From Nothophaeocryptopus gaeumannii (taxonomy: Eukaryota; Ascomycota; Dothideomycetes; Mycosphaerellales; Mycosphaerellaceae): a DNA stretch of 64,000 nt. The stretch covers positions 2,349,501 to 2,413,500 of the forward strand of contig JASISA010000042.1 of NCBI GenBank assembly GCA_031771865.1. The letters run 5' to 3'. Position 1 is the stretch's first letter. Every line of letters starts with the position of its first letter. Positions 1-10,900 of the stretch are shown in pieces. Below the pieces are notes generated by a model. That model saw nothing but the letters and a program-made list of their open reading frames with translations. It made no database searches and had not been told where the DNA came from. The translations under genes and the position numbers were made by a program.

Positions 1-305
1 GGCTGGCCGAAGCCGCTCTACGCTTCCCACCAAGCTCGGCCACCAAAGGACTGCGTGCTCTGTGGCATACTCATAGTCAACAGCGGACGACGCATATCTA
101 GCATGTTGTGTCACAGAAAAGCGGACATACACTGACAGCAAGTATAACACCTTACTCATCTTCTCCTCATACCAGAACCGTGTCTCTTACGAGCATTCCC
201 TTGTCACGCAACTGACGCTCGAGGCATAGCACTCCTTCGATGCAGCCCTCTGTACCAACGTCTCCTTCAACTGGCGCAGGCCTTTTCGGAAATCCCTCCG
301 AGGCG
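1..305. other. Left-edge sequence with no supported gene
   Basis: Downstream flank of the minus-strand BTB gene. I see no convincing coding frame, splice pattern or repeat here. The 85-codon plus-strand frame at 240-497 runs antisense to the BTB gene's last exon. Confidence 0.4.
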
Positions 306-1027
306 CTACGTCTCAAACAGCGAAGTGATCTTCGCAGTAGAGCTCAAAGCCACCGACTTGACAGGCTTCGTGCCACACCGAGCACACGAAATCAGCTCAG
401 GCTTGCGCTTGGCTTGGCCTTTGGTAAAGGTGCCACAGCCCGAGCTCTCCACGTTCCTGGCGCTCGGCTGATTGACACTTCCATGAACCGAATTTGAACA
501 TCCACGCCAAACGTCGGCGTTTTGGTGCAGCTTGGTGGCAGTGATGGATGTCGTTGAGACGCTTCTTGCCGCCTAATATCCAGGTATCCACGAGGACCTC
601 GACGCAAGTACGGGGATTGATGAACTACTCACATTCGCTGCACACATTCTGGCTCGTCTCCCTTCGGCTCGACGCTACGCTCCTTGGCCTTGGCAAATGA
701 GCCGGAGCAGCATTTGTCGAAACACTTCGAGTGAGCGGCGACGAAGCAGCGATGGACTCTGTATTCTTTGCCGACGCAGATCATGGTTAGGTCGGTGTAT
801 TTCTCGTCGGCGAGATAACTGTGGCGAGATCCAGTAAAGTAGTCAGTTGTGGGGATGGGTCATCAGGATTACGCCTGCGCTGCTGCTTTGAAGCCGTTCA
901 TCCTGGTCGCGGTCGCAGCCGTGTACGCTTCCGAGCTCGGGACTGGAATGGTCGTGAGGCTTTCCTTGCGTCTTGAGAGCAAGCGACCAAGAAACGCACC
1001 CGTGGGTTTTGGGCTTGGTGATGACAT
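306..1027 (-). CDS. Small BTB/POZ-domain protein (three exons, 3' model uncertain)
   Basis: Proposed exons are 1027-873, 818-633 and 477-306 (170 codons plus stop). Intron 1 has a GTAATC donor, a CTGAC branch site and a CACAG acceptor, and its frame is continuous. Exon 2 carries the start of a fungal BTB fold: YTDLTMICVGKEY, then VHRCFVAAHSKCF, then the acidic stretch EPKGDEPECVQRM where BTB proteins normally have the D/E-rich loop before the next helix. The usual following segment (LEYLYTxxY) is not recognisable, so the domain is short or the third exon is mis-modelled. The chosen last exon gives a tail with two cysteine pairs including CARCG. Other acceptors (for example near 573) would give a different C-terminus. 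BTB domains mediate protein-protein contacts, often as Cullin-3 adaptors; no second domain is visible. I am fairly sure of exon 2 and unsure of the C-terminus. Confidence 0.5.
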
Positions 1028-1251
1028 TAGATGAAGACTTGCAGCTTGTAATGTGTGCGGGCGCTTTAAGTCCCGGGCTTTAGGTGGTGTGTGTGCGCGG
1101 GTTCCACCGCCAAGACCTTCACATGCATTCAGCAGCTAGACAAACGGAAAGAGCTCCCCACATACCGACGACAAAGACATCGGTCTCAGATGCAGGAGTA
1201 TGTACTGCGAGGCTCCTCGACGAGAGCCTCTCGTCCAGAGCAGTCACCTTG

Positions 1252-2373
1252 CTACAACCGCGCCGCAGCCCTCCTTCCACCACTCCCACTCTTCTTGAAC
1301 GCCTCACAGCCGTCGAAAGCCATAAATCCCGTTCCCTCATAACATCCCACATACTCCGCCTCCATATCTCTCCCCTTTAATACACTCAGATCCACCCACA
1401 GAAGAAGATCACCGCCCTTCATCTCCCCATCCGGCCCATAAGCCTGCATGAAATCCTTCCTCAAATCCCGATGCAACTTATACTTCTTCCCAATCCTCTC
1501 CGTCATCCCCAAATCCTGGAAATAAAATATCTGACAGCGTCGTTTGTGCGTCAGACCAGTCGCCCAAGACCTCGTGCTCTTGGAGCCGGTATGTTCAGAA
1601 TTTGGATCATGGAATGATCGTACGGAGAGCATACCATCGTGATGATCGGCTTCGAGACAGGCTGTGACCCACTCATTCGTAACCTCATCAAGCTTCTCCA
1701 GCCAGAAAGAAAGCTCACGATCTTTCATAAAGGAGAGATCTTGGCCCTCGACGACACAGCAGATGTTGTCTGGGAAGGAGGCAATCTTGACTCTCCCACT
1801 TCTCACTTGGTCGCCTTCCTGTCGTGGCGGCAAAGTCGAAGTTATGGTGCTTTGCATCGGGTCGGAAGGGTCGAGTCTGCTTCGATACGCACCCCAATAC
1901 CCCGACTTCTCCTTCTCCAGATTCGCGAATTTCCCAAAATTCGAGAAGCCGTTTGGTTTCGCGTGGCTGCTTTCGAACATCGTTCTCTCGTTATACAACG
2001 TCAGGATCTCCCTCCAGAATCCTGCATCATCTGGCAGACTGACCCAAAACGACTGTACTGGTTCGCTTTGCCACCACTCTTGGTAGGCTGTTTTGGAAGG
2101 CCAATAGCTGAGCCATGTTCGAGCGGAGTCGGACTCGTCGATTATATCGGTTTGTTCGAGGATTTCCACGGGGATTGAGGCAGAGGATATGAGCTTTGAG
2201 AAGGCATTGATTAGATTCGTCTTAGATGTCGAGGGCGCAGAGGCGTGATATTGGCAGCCGAAGATGGCGAAGACGAAAGGAAGATCTTCTGGGAAGTCGG
2301 TGCGGATCATCTTGAGAACTAAGTCTGTAGATATGAACTGACAGCACGAATGTCGACTCGTTGTAAGACGCAA
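1252..2373 (-). CDS. Phenylacetaldoxime dehydratase family protein (heme aldoxime dehydratase)
   Basis: Single open frame of 373 codons. It matches the heme-containing dehydratase family (Dehydratase_hem) that converts aldoximes to nitriles by removing water. Visible family landmarks are FPEDLPFVFAIFGCQYH near the N-terminus, TWLSYWPSKTAYQEWW (the family's ferredoxin-like repeat), and FYFQDLGMTERIGKKYKLHRDL. In the last of these the His of KLHRDL aligns by eye with the axial heme-ligand His of bacterial aldoxime dehydratases. The C-terminal DLSVLKG...EYVGCYEGTGFM resembles the family's end. The length is close to the usual 350-380. The start is uncertain: Met at 2310 (MIRTDFPEDL) or an upstream exon are possible, because a possible intron ends just before that Met. 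It is divergent from the nitrilase at 3312, and the two enzymes catalyse successive reactions. Confidence 0.85.
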   Translation of the reverse strand: MRLTTSRHSCCQFISTDLVLKMIRTDFPEDLPFVFAIFGCQYHASAPSTSKTNLINAFSKLISSASIPVEILEQTDIIDESDSARTWLSYWPSKTAYQEWWQSEPVQSFWVSLPDDAGFWREILTLYNERTMFESSHAKPNGFSNFGKFANLEKEKSGYWGAYRSRLDPSDPMQSTITSTLPPRQEGDQVRSGRVKIASFPDNICCVVEGQDLSFMKDRELSFWLEKLDEVTNEWVTACLEADHHDGMLSVRSFHDPNSEHTGSKSTRSWATGLTHKRRCQIFYFQDLGMTERIGKKYKLHRDLRKDFMQAYGPDGEMKGGDLLLWVDLSVLKGRDMEAEYVGCYEGTGFMAFDGCEAFKKSGSGGRRAAARL

Positions 2374-3311
2374 TGGCGATGTTCACGTCCCGCCTATGAT
2401 CAATTACGCAGGTGCTGACAGGTGGAACGAATTCCGCGGTGCCTAACTGAGCCCTATTACTTCCATGGAGGGTCCCTGGAACGCATTTGCGCGCCCGCCT
2501 TTGACAGTTGTTTCGCCAAACCAGACTATCTCACGGAGGACATCGTGGGGGATGATACTAGAGACCTTCCCCGCTGACTGAGGTCCACATAGAGTCCCAG
2601 TCCTCACAGAGTTTACCAGGTCGTTCAAGCTCCCTTGCTTTGAGTACATCTCATGATTGGGCGTCTTTCGCATATCGGTATCCTTGATAATGTGGAGAAG
2701 AGCAGACTCCTTGTATGCTGCGTGAAACATCGCGCAATGGTGGACAACTTAAGATAGGGAGACGCAGTATATGCGGTGTTCTTTCGCAATGAGCGACGAG
2801 AAGCTCTGAATCCACCTTTTTGAGACAGCTCACCCCTCCCTTTGTTATCGGCCTGCTTGCATTGCTGCATTTGTATTGGGCCAGAGGCACGGTGCGAGAC
2901 CTGCGTCATTAAGGGGAAAACGCCATGCCATTGAAGCAGGCATCGTTTGCGTTGAAGTGATAGGACGATAGGGCGAGCGGAATGTACTCACCTCATGAGA
3001 TGTGCGGATTGTCACTTCCAGAGTGGCTTCAATCATACTTCCGTTGCGGCCTGCAAGGAATGAGATATCGATGAGATTGCTGAGTGGTGGGAGAGCAATT
3101 TCGACAGCTCGATCAGGCGCGAGCAATACCACAAAGCATCCAAGTCGTTTGCTCATCACATGCAAGTTCTCAATCGCCATTTATCTGCTCGGGTGAAATT
3201 TCCACCAGAGTGAAGCTCATAAGATTGAGGGCGTACCAGCGCTGTATCTCTCAAGTAAGACTTCATTTACCTGCAAGAGCATTTGACGGACCATACTTTA
3301 ACGAACCAGCC
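2374..3311. promoter_or_regulatory. Shared intergenic region of aldoxime dehydratase and nitrilase
   Basis: The 938 bases between the two divergent starts must hold the promoters of both genes. No individual element can be named with confidence. A weak minus-strand two-exon frame lies inside and is listed separately; it may be non-coding. Confidence 0.45.
2625..3180 (-). CDS. Doubtful two-exon hypothetical ORF in the dehydratase/nitrilase intergenic region
   Basis: The frame starting at 3180 (MAIENLHVMSK...) reads to a good donor GTGAGTAC near 2992. It can be joined to an acceptor GACGCAG just upstream of 2900, continuing in frame to 2625. The predicted product matches no family I know, and its second half looks compositionally random. 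It is listed only because the donor is good; it could equally be 5'-leader or promoter sequence. Confidence 0.15.
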
Positions 3312-4464
3312 ATGGCTACAGCATCAGCAGCTACCGAGCCAAAGATGGTTCGTGTTGCAGCCATTCAGGCAGAGCCTGCGTGGAACGACTTGGAAGGCGG
3401 AGTCAATAAGGCCATTGCTCTTATCGAAGAAGCGGCCTCCAAAGGCGCAAATGTTTTGGGCTTCCCGGAGGTCTTCATTCCCGGGTATCCTTGGTTGGTC
3501 GAATTCTCAAGCATGCTGAGCATATCGTACTGACAATTGCGTATAGGACGATCTGGGCAAACTCGGTCCTTGATTGTGCCGGATTCATGGACGAGGTCAG
3601 TCTTGGCTCCAGGTACGCTGAAGGTTCAAGCTGATTTGAGCAGTACTACCGCAACTCGCTCGAGAAAGAATCCCCTCAGATGGATCGAATCCGTACTGCC
3701 GTTCGCAAAGCCAAGATGTTCATTGTCCTAGGATACAGCGAGCGTTGCCGTGGTAGCCTCTACATTGCTCAGGTAGGTAGTCCGTGAGCTTGCACCGGAA
3801 TTTGTGCTGACATGCCTCGCAGTCCTTCATTGATCCCACGGGCACCATAGTCCATCATCGCCGCAAGATCAAGCCCACTCACGTCGAGAGAGCATACTAC
3901 GGCGATGGCCAAGCCGACTCGTTAAAGACGGTGGTTGACACGCCTTTCGGTAAAGTGGGTGGTCTGAACTGTTGGGAGCACTCTCAAACCCTGCTCCGCT
4001 ACTATGAGTACGCGCAAGACGTTGACATTCACGTGGCTAGCTGGCCACTGATCTGGGACGAGCCTGACAAGGACGAAATGCCAGACTGGCAATATCACAT
4101 CACCGGCGAAATGAACGCTCGCCTCTCGCAAGTCATGGCAATGGAAGGCGCGACATTTGTCATCGTCAGCACTCAAATTCTGACGGAGAAGTATCGTGAC
4201 AAGTGCCAGCTTAAGGACTTCAAGTACGCCAGAGCCCCCGGTGGCGGCTTCAGTCGCATTTATGGCCCAGATGGAGGTAGCTTGGTGACTCCTTTGGATC
4301 CGGGAGAGGAAGGATTGCTCTTCGCAGATATCGACTTGACCAAGAAGGCTTTGGCGAAGCACAACCTCGACATTGTTGGCCACTATTCGAGACCAGACTT
4401 GCTGAGTTTGAGAGTGACGGATGAGGCGAGCTGGCAGGTGCACTACTGGAAGAACAAATTGTGA
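3312..4464 (+). CDS. Nitrilase (carbon-nitrogen hydrolase family)
   Basis: Four exons: 3312-3493, 3547-3595, 3644-3772 and 3823-4464, giving 333 residues. All introns are GT...AG and short. The catalytic triad of the nitrilase superfamily is complete: Glu53 in GFPEVFIPGYPW, Lys137 in RRKIKPTH and Cys170 in GLNCWEH. The last motif, with TrpGlu after Cys, is typical of true nitrilases (nitrile to carboxylic acid plus ammonia) rather than amidases. The length fits fungal nitrilases (about 320-360). The substrate cannot be read from sequence, though pairing with the divergent aldoxime dehydratase at 1252-2373 suggests arylacetonitrile- or aliphatic nitrile-type substrates made in the same cell. 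No targeting signal is seen, so it is probably cytosolic. Confidence 0.92.
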
Positions 4465-4932
4465 GGATCGAGTGTTGGAAGAAGCAAGCGATGTTCCTCA
4501 AGTCCATTATCTGGTCGAGACATGTCTTACGACGGACGTTTTGTGACTGATATTAGAATCGGTAGATGACCGAGAAAACGCCTTGTGCCTAGTGGTCGAA
4601 GCAGCGTCCAGAGATGACTCGTACGCCTCCCGAATCCAGTTATGATCTGAGACGCCTCCATTGGCGGCCGCGCACGACTTGTTGACCATCCACTGCTTGC
4701 TCCTGTATGCGCGGCAAAAGGACGGAAGAGGAACGCGCGGCTAACTCCATGCCTCGCATTCGAGACGTGATCGGGGCGCAAAAGCCATCGGAAGGCGAGT
4801 ACCTCCATTGTTTAGAATGGCAGTATGCATTGTCAATCTCAGCGTGCAGTCGTTGTTGCAGGGTGTGATGAGAGGATAGACTAAGTCCGAATCCGAGAAG
4901 AAGGCTTGGCGTCAAAGTCGACAGGACAAAAG
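4465..4932. other. Intergenic, convergent gene ends
   Basis: Lies between the 3' ends of the nitrilase and the rhodopsin-like gene. Short overlapping frames on both strands show no family resemblance or splice logic. I see nothing further here. Confidence 0.5.
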
Positions 4933-6009
4933 TCAGTGCCGTCTAGTAATGGCACCAGGTCCATCGTCCCACTCAGCCACATCCTGGGTCGAAACGATCT
5001 TCCCTCTACTCAAACTTCCCAGCGCCATTCCGTCCCCGCCATACGTCGCCATACGACTCGCACTCTTGACCCCAAGGTTGCCCGACTTGCTACCAAGCCA
5101 ACCAGTAGTGAACCCTTTCAAGAAGATCCGCAAGCATGGCAACGTCAAGGAGATGAGGTTGTAGTGCATCTCGAGCTGAATGTAGATGGCGGGCATCGTG
5201 TATGCGAAGAGGACGTCCTGGTCTCCGACACTGTCACGGAAGTTGCTCAGTCGTACGCCGATAATAGCTAAGATAGGTAGACGCATTGCAAAGCCAGATA
5301 CGACCTTGACTTTGGAGGTTCTGGCCATCTGAAGATCCCAGACTAGGCGGATGGCGTAGGCGAGGATTGCGATCTCGAGCAGGGCGGCCATCACCTCGAT
5401 CGCAAGCCAGCGATGGTAGGTATCGGAGGTTAGGAGCTCGTTCCATGGTGTAGATGGTAGGTTGGCGATTGCAAGCATGAGCAGACTCACCACACCCCAC
5501 AAGCCCACGGCTCCGCACAAAGCCATAGCCACCTTATCGCGCTCCAGAGTGTCATCTGATAATCGTTGAAATAGAGCAGTAATAGCAAGTTTTCCCAGGC
5601 ACAGAGAGCAGATAAATAGCATTTCGCTAGCATAGATCAACTGCCCTTCAAGTCAGCATCATTCTCTCATCATACTATGCGTCCACACCTTCTTCGCAAC
5701 AGCCGACTGTATTTGATCAACGGGTGCGGTAGTCTTCCGTCCTAGTCCGTAGTCGACTGCAATCATGACCAAAGCTGACTGGATAATCGCAAGCACAGTG
5801 CCTGCCGTGCCAACAACATCATCCACGCCGAAGAGCGACTGGAGCGGCCATCGGATCCACAGCCGAGTTGCAAAGAGTAGTAAAGAGCAGACCAAGCAGA
5901 AGCTAGTCGCAATGTCTACAACAGGGCCTCGTTCGTTTGGTGTGATCAGAGTCTTGATTCCATCGTGCACTGGCTGGGAAGAGGACGTTGCTGCCATAAT
6001 CAAATGCAC
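4933..6009 (-). CDS. Fungal rhodopsin-like seven-helix integral membrane protein
   Basis: Two exons, 6009-5689 and 5640-4933 (342 residues). They are separated by a 48-base intron with a GTGTGG donor, GCTGAC branch site and GGGCAG acceptor, and the junction gives AKK-LIYAS in frame. Hydrophobic helices are spread over the first about 280 residues, for example DIATSFCLVCSLLLFATRLW, then LFICSLCLGKLAITALF. A polar, Gly/Ser-rich cytoplasmic tail follows. The layout, with a short N-terminus, DDVVG after helix 1-2, and an ASEMLF.CSLCLGKLA helix 3, is that of the large fungal family annotated as rhodopsin-domain or PTH11-like integral membrane proteins. No CFEM domain is present. Function is unknown; some relatives act in surface sensing. 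Met 5997 is an alternative start. Confidence 0.75.
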
Positions 6010-6904
6010 TAGGTCTCATAGCCTTTGCGTTGATAGCATCTCTTGACGAGACTGATGTTCAATGGTGAGAACGAAGACAGGATTGAAGCCACGGGGCGAC
6101 TTTTGATGGGAGAGTGGCCATTGTGAGGTGAGCGTTTGCAGCAGTCTATTGAACTGCAAACCTACTCCTTCTTGCCCAGAGATGAAGCGCCACGGACATG
6201 GGTCATCAACTTTCAAGCCTGTCTCAGTATGCCATCGTGCTGGGACTCATCGCTTTCCAGCTGGAACGTTCGCCAACAGCACCAGAACAAGAGATTTTGC
6301 TAGCCAGCTCCTGGCACTATCTGCATGTGAGACACAGCGCGCGATTATCTTGCAGCTTCTCCGGGAGAGGTTGGCTGTCAAAACCAGTAGTCGCTCGGTA
6401 TTCGCATGGAGGATGTGTAAGGTTCATCCGACCCGTCTTGAAGGATGCGGGATAGACCAAGCTTCCAACCAAAGAGATGGCTTTGAGGCGTCGATCCCGC
6501 GTGGGGACTGCGAAGCTGCGCACTTCATCTCATCCCGCAAAAGATCTGGACTATTGCATACGGACCGAGGAGGCTAGGGCGAGATGTTTGCCCTGGTTGA
6601 AGGTGCTTCGCAGCATTCATTACTTTTGTCACTTGTCTTGACGTACTGTTAACAAGTGAGAGCCGAGATAGCTCTGCCAATTCTGAGAACATTGAAAGGT
6701 CGCTTTCAATCCTTAGCCTTTCGCCCTGAGCCGTGCCTCCTGCACGCCTAGCGAATAGACTCGCAATTGCTGCATATGTGCTTCGGTTCCGGACGAAAGA
6801 ATCGAAGGACAACCTCAAGTCCTTGAGCAGCGTCCTTGCTTTCCTACCATCAACATAGAGCACCGCTCTCTAATCTTTTGCCTTGCGCCGTTTGCTGAAG
6901 AAGT
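6010..6904. other. Intergenic between divergent membrane-protein genes
   Basis: About 0.9 kb between the rhodopsin-like gene (minus) and the permease (plus), expected to hold both promoters. Several frames of 60-150 codons overlap each other on both strands, which argues against any of them being real. No repeat or RNA gene is seen. Confidence 0.45.
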
Positions 6905-8595
6905 ATGGACAGTAAGACTTCAGCTGACACTTCGGCGTACGAGCTGTACAGTCGAGATGGGCAAGACGTCGCAGGCATTTCGGGCAGCTCAGGCGTTGAC
7001 CAGCGCGAGATGTGGCGCATGGGGAAGAAGCAGGAATTGAAAGTAGGCAAACTTTTGCGACGTTGATGAACATTGAGCTCACCATGTCTCTAGCGAAACT
7101 TCCGATTCTTTAGCATCGTCGGATTTGTCTCGATTCTTCAGGCGACATGGGAGTCCGCACTGCTCGCAAGCAGCTTTGGACTCTTCAATGGCGGGCGCGG
7201 AGGCGTCATCTGGCTCACAATTGCCGTCTGGCTATTCATCATGGCCATGGTCGCTTCCATGGCTGAGATGGCTAGTATGGCGCCCACTTCTGGAGGCCAA
7301 TATCATTGGGTGTCGGAGTTCGCACCTCCGTCGTTCGAGAAGCCGCTGTCCTACATCGTCGGCTGGTGTTGCTGTCTGGGCTGGGTCGCCGGAATACCTG
7401 CCTGTGGGCAGCTCCTCACTGGCTTGGTTCAAGGCATGATACTACTCATGTACCCGGATGCAAATGTCGGCAAGCTCTGGCAGACGACGCTGTTCATCTA
7501 CCTGTTCCTGCTGCTTGCGTTCGGCTTCAATCTGTGGGGTGCGAAGTACCTTCCACTGGCAGAAGGAACGATCTTGGTAGTCCATGTAATTGGATTCTTC
7601 GCCTTCCTCCTGGTGCTTTGGATTCTGCCAACGCATGTCTCGGCGGACCAGGTCTTCACAACCTTCGAAGATGGCGGTGGCTGGGGCAACATCGGACTCA
7701 GTGTCCTTGTAGGAATATCCACACCCTTGTGGTGCTTCATAGGTCCAGATGCCGGAGCGCACATGTCTGAAGAGCTGAAAGACGCGTCTTTGCAGCTGCC
7801 TCGCGCCATGATGTGGGCCACGTTGTTCAACGGAATCATGGGGATCGTGATGTTGATCACCTTCTGGTAAGTCGACTGAGGAGTCTCGGATGCTATCAAT
7901 CGCTTTCAAGCTAACAATGGGTCAGCTTCTGCATCGGAGACGTGTCTGAAGTTCTCAACAGCGCCTCCGGAGTGCCAGTCCTGAATGTCGTGTACACCGT
8001 GACCGGATCCTACGCAGCCACTTGCATCCTTGGTACACTCCTGGTGATTCTGACATTCTTCTCCACGGTGACCGTAATTGCAAGCGCTTCTCGACAATGC
8101 TGGGCCTTCGCTCGTGATCGTGGGTTCCCATGCTCCTCGTGGATCGCCTACGTCCGCCCAGGATGGGACATTCCAGTAAACGCGATTCTAGTCTGTCTTG
8201 CTGTCTCCCTGATCCTAGCGGCCATCAACTTCGGCTCAGACGTGGCACTCAATGCTATCGTCTCAGTCAGCAATGCAGCCCTCATCTTCTCTTACCTCAT
8301 CTCTGTCGCTTGCTTGCGGCTCAAGAGGCTTCGCGGCGAGCCTCTCTTGCCACGCCGCTTCAGTCTGGGCAAGTTTGGAGGGCCGCTGAACGACATCACT
8401 CTCGCGTTTCTGCTGCTGAGCTTTGTGATGTCGTTCTTTCCAGTGGAGCCGACTGTTGGGGATCCATCTTGGGCTGCTGATTTCAACTGGACGATCGTGA
8501 TGTTTGGAGCGACATGTTGCCTCGCTTTTGCGTATTACTGGGCTGGAGGGCGACATGTTTATGTGCCTCCTGTGAGGCTGGTGAAAAGTGATTGA
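6905..8595 (+). CDS. APC-family amino acid / choline-type permease
   Basis: Three exons: 6905-7042, 7094-7866 and 7926-8595 (526 residues). Junctions give QELK-RNFRFFSIVGF and LITFW-type C-FCIGD, both in frame. The N-terminal cytosolic tail ends in ELKRNFRFFS, which directly precedes helix 1 as in GABA permease / choline transporter (HNM1, UGA4) relatives. Helix 1 carries the unwound-helix glycines, and EMASMAPTSGGQYHWVSEFAP is the conserved stretch after helix 2 that identifies fungal APC permeases. About twelve membrane segments follow, and the length is normal for the family (500-550). It should import an amino acid, GABA or choline across the plasma membrane; the substrate cannot be decided by eye. 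Confidence 0.9.
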
Positions 8596-9182
8596 ATTCA
8601 AATGACAATAACATATCTGGCATGGCTGTCGGAACTCACCGAACGCGATGCCGAGAGCCAGTGCCTAGTGAGATGCTGGTATTATTTCTCTCCCAACTTG
8701 AAAGGCGGTCTATGCTTTTGCTTTCAGATCCAGCCTGTTTAGGGCAATTGAAGACAGACGGGAATATATGCAATGGAAACTGCCATCGTTCCTGGCTCCC
8801 CCTTGTTCGATCTTGTCCTGGATATCGCGTAGACGTGCGAGTGCTCTCATCCCAGTGAATTTAGATGTGAGCTTCGTCTTGGACTTCGCGATTCCCTTGC
8901 ATGCGAATCTTCCTGTGGCGGGTTGATATCTTGAAAGCAAAGAGGAGAGAGCGCTGCAGATCAGCTCAGCTCCTCCTTCTTTCAAGTTCTTGGCACGCGG
9001 TCAATCGGAGGTCGGATGGGAAGTGGGGACTCGACTTCTTTGCTCACACAGCTTGCCCGGACCCCAGTCATTGTGCTTGATAGCGACGACAACACCTCTT
9101 TTGGGAGTCCCTATAGCTTCGAAAGCACCTCATCATCGTCCGCCGCATTCCCATCCGATCCGAAGAGAAGCACGCGACCACC
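8596..9182. other. Intergenic; MPC1 promoter region
   Basis: Between the permease stop and the MPC1 start. No coding frame with family resemblance and no repeat were found. The last 150 bases before the MPC1 start are pyrimidine- and C-rich, as expected for a fungal 5' leader. Confidence 0.4.
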
Positions 9183-9779
9183 ATGGCGGCCGCGATCAAG
9201 GCCCTCAATGCCCGTATCCGGGTGAGTACCGCGAAACACCTCTGCTACCTCTGAAGACGACGATGTAGCTGATAACGATTGATAAATAGGCAAACCCGGT
9301 AACAGACTACTTTTGCTCAACACACTTCTGGGGCCCTGCCAGCAACTTCGGTAAGACCCACCCCTTCTCAAAACCCCATCCCGATATCGTCCCGACTCAG
9401 CTGACAACCACGTCCCCCAGGAATCCCCATCGCCGCAGTAATGGACACCCAAAAAGACCCCGACTTCATCTCCGGCCGCATGACCCTCGCTCTGTGCGGC
9501 TACTCGGGCGTCTTCATGCGCTACGCCCTCGCCGTCACTCCCAAAAACTACCTCCTCTTCGGCTGTCACTTGGTGAACTTCAGCGCGCAAACGACGCAGG
9601 GTTACAGGTTTATTAATTATTGGTATATGGGCGGGAAGGAGAAGACTTTGGAGGCAAAGGCGAAGGAGGGATTGGGACAGGCGGAGGGGACGTTGGAGAA
9701 GGGGGTTGAGCAGGTGAAGGCTTACGCTGGGCAGGCGGTGGAGAAGGGCAAGGAGATTGGGAAGAAGGTTGGGTCATAA
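9183..9779 (+). CDS. MPC1: Mitochondrial pyruvate carrier subunit 1
   Basis: Three exons: 9183-9221, 9290-9350 and 9421-9779 (152 residues). The protein reads MAAAIKALNARIR, then NPVTDYFCSTHFWGPASNFGIPIAA, a membrane-inserting block carrying the MPC1 signature (FWGP.SN.G.P.AA). ISGRMTLALCGYS follows, where other MPC1 proteins have ISGRMT.ALC.YS, and then FMRYALAVTPKNYLLFGCHLVN. With MPC2/3 it forms the heterodimeric carrier that imports pyruvate across the inner mitochondrial membrane. The C-terminus is unusual in being extended by about 40 residues of Lys/Glu/Ala/Gly-rich helical sequence (EKTLEAKAKEGLGQAEG and on), longer than the yeast protein. The call is firm. Confidence 0.95.
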
Positions 9780-10059
9780 AGAGACCCAAGAGTAAAGAGG
9801 GAGCACGGAGGGGGATGAGATGGCTGTGGAGTGTGGAGGTGGAGATATGATAATCTCGAGGTTGTGATGGCAACCTTGAGGGCCTAGCGACAGCCAAGAC
9901 GACGATTCCTATGTGCTCTCATACGTTTGTGTATAGCGACATGTGAATCATAATTTCTCAAATCATGCATTCATGCATTTTGTACAGCTATGAAGGCAGG
10001 TCTACTGCTCACGCCATATCAACATATCTGGTACAGTTACATCCATGGGTATCGTCCGC
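9780..10059. other. Short convergent intergenic region
   Basis: Shared 3' flank of MPC1 (plus) and the CAP gene (minus). It is purine-rich just after MPC1 and AT-richer from 9900. No gene seen. Confidence 0.4.
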
Positions 10060-10900
10060 TCATGATAATACAAAGGTTGACAACAACAGGCAGCTCACGA
10101 CCAGCGCAGCCATCGAAGATCGTCTCGCGTCTCCCAAACTTGAACTTGCAGCACCAAAGCCAGGTGCGCCGTTCTCAGCAGTCCCAGATTTTTCCACGTT
10201 GTCCCCGAACTCGCCTAGCACGTTCCCGCGCGGCGAGTATTCGCAAACCAGAAAGCTACCCTTCACGCCATTGGCAACCCCACTGTCGCAGTCGACCATG
10301 CCACATCCGACAGAGGTCGTATTCTGCCAGACCAGCTGGGTGAAATGTCCATTGGCTTCGGTGAACTTCTGCTTGTCGTAGTTGTACTTTGTCTCCTCGT
10401 TGCCCCAAGCGTCGATGGCCAGGGTGGCATCGGGAAAGTTAGCTGCGAGGTTCTCGCCGTATGGGCCGCCCTGTGGACATGTCAGCTAGAAGTTCGCAGG
10501 CATGGTGCTTAGATTGACGTACGGAATGCTTCCAGATGCAGTTCTTTGCATAGGTTTTTGCAAAGTCGGCCAGTGTGTCATTCCAAGTTACGTTTGCTGC
10601 TTGGTGCTGATTTCGATACCAATTGGTGCTATTGAGTACAGCATCATGGAAAGCAGTATCTGCGACCATTGTGGATGTGGGAGAAGGAGTTGATATTGCA
10701 AGAACTTCGGAAGTGATAGTCGATACCAGCTCGGACGTGCCAGTGGAATGAGGCCGGCTCAATGTGACTGTTATTGTGGTCGTAGCAATAGTAGTAGTCG
10801 ACGTATAAACGATAGTTGTCGTCAGTTGAGAGCAGACTCCGGTTAGCAGCACGAGCGTCGACAAAACGCGAGCTGGTAATGTGCCTTGCATTATCCGCAT
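10060..10900 (-). CDS. Secreted CAP-superfamily (PR-1/SCP-like) protein, probably GPI-anchored
   Basis: Two exons, 10900-10523 and 10470-10060 (262 residues), with GTACGT donor and CACAG acceptor; the junction gives CIWKHS-GGPYGENL. A signal peptide is visible (ARVLSTLVLLTGVCS). A Thr/Ser-rich linker of about 60 residues is probably heavily O-glycosylated. The CAP domain follows: HDAVLNSTNWYRNQHQA, the family motif GHFTQLVWQNTTSVGCG, and LVCEYSPRGN. The C-terminal AALVVSCLLLSTFVLS after a small-residue stretch looks like a GPI-attachment signal. CAP proteins of fungi (yeast Pry1-3, plant PR-1 relatives) are extracellular and bind sterols or fatty acids; some matter in host interaction. The structural His/Glu cavity residues of GHFTQLVW are present. 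Confidence 0.9.

Noticed and set aside
1639..2178. 179-codon plus-strand frame
   Set aside because: Exactly antisense to the aldoxime dehydratase gene, whose protein has clear family motifs.
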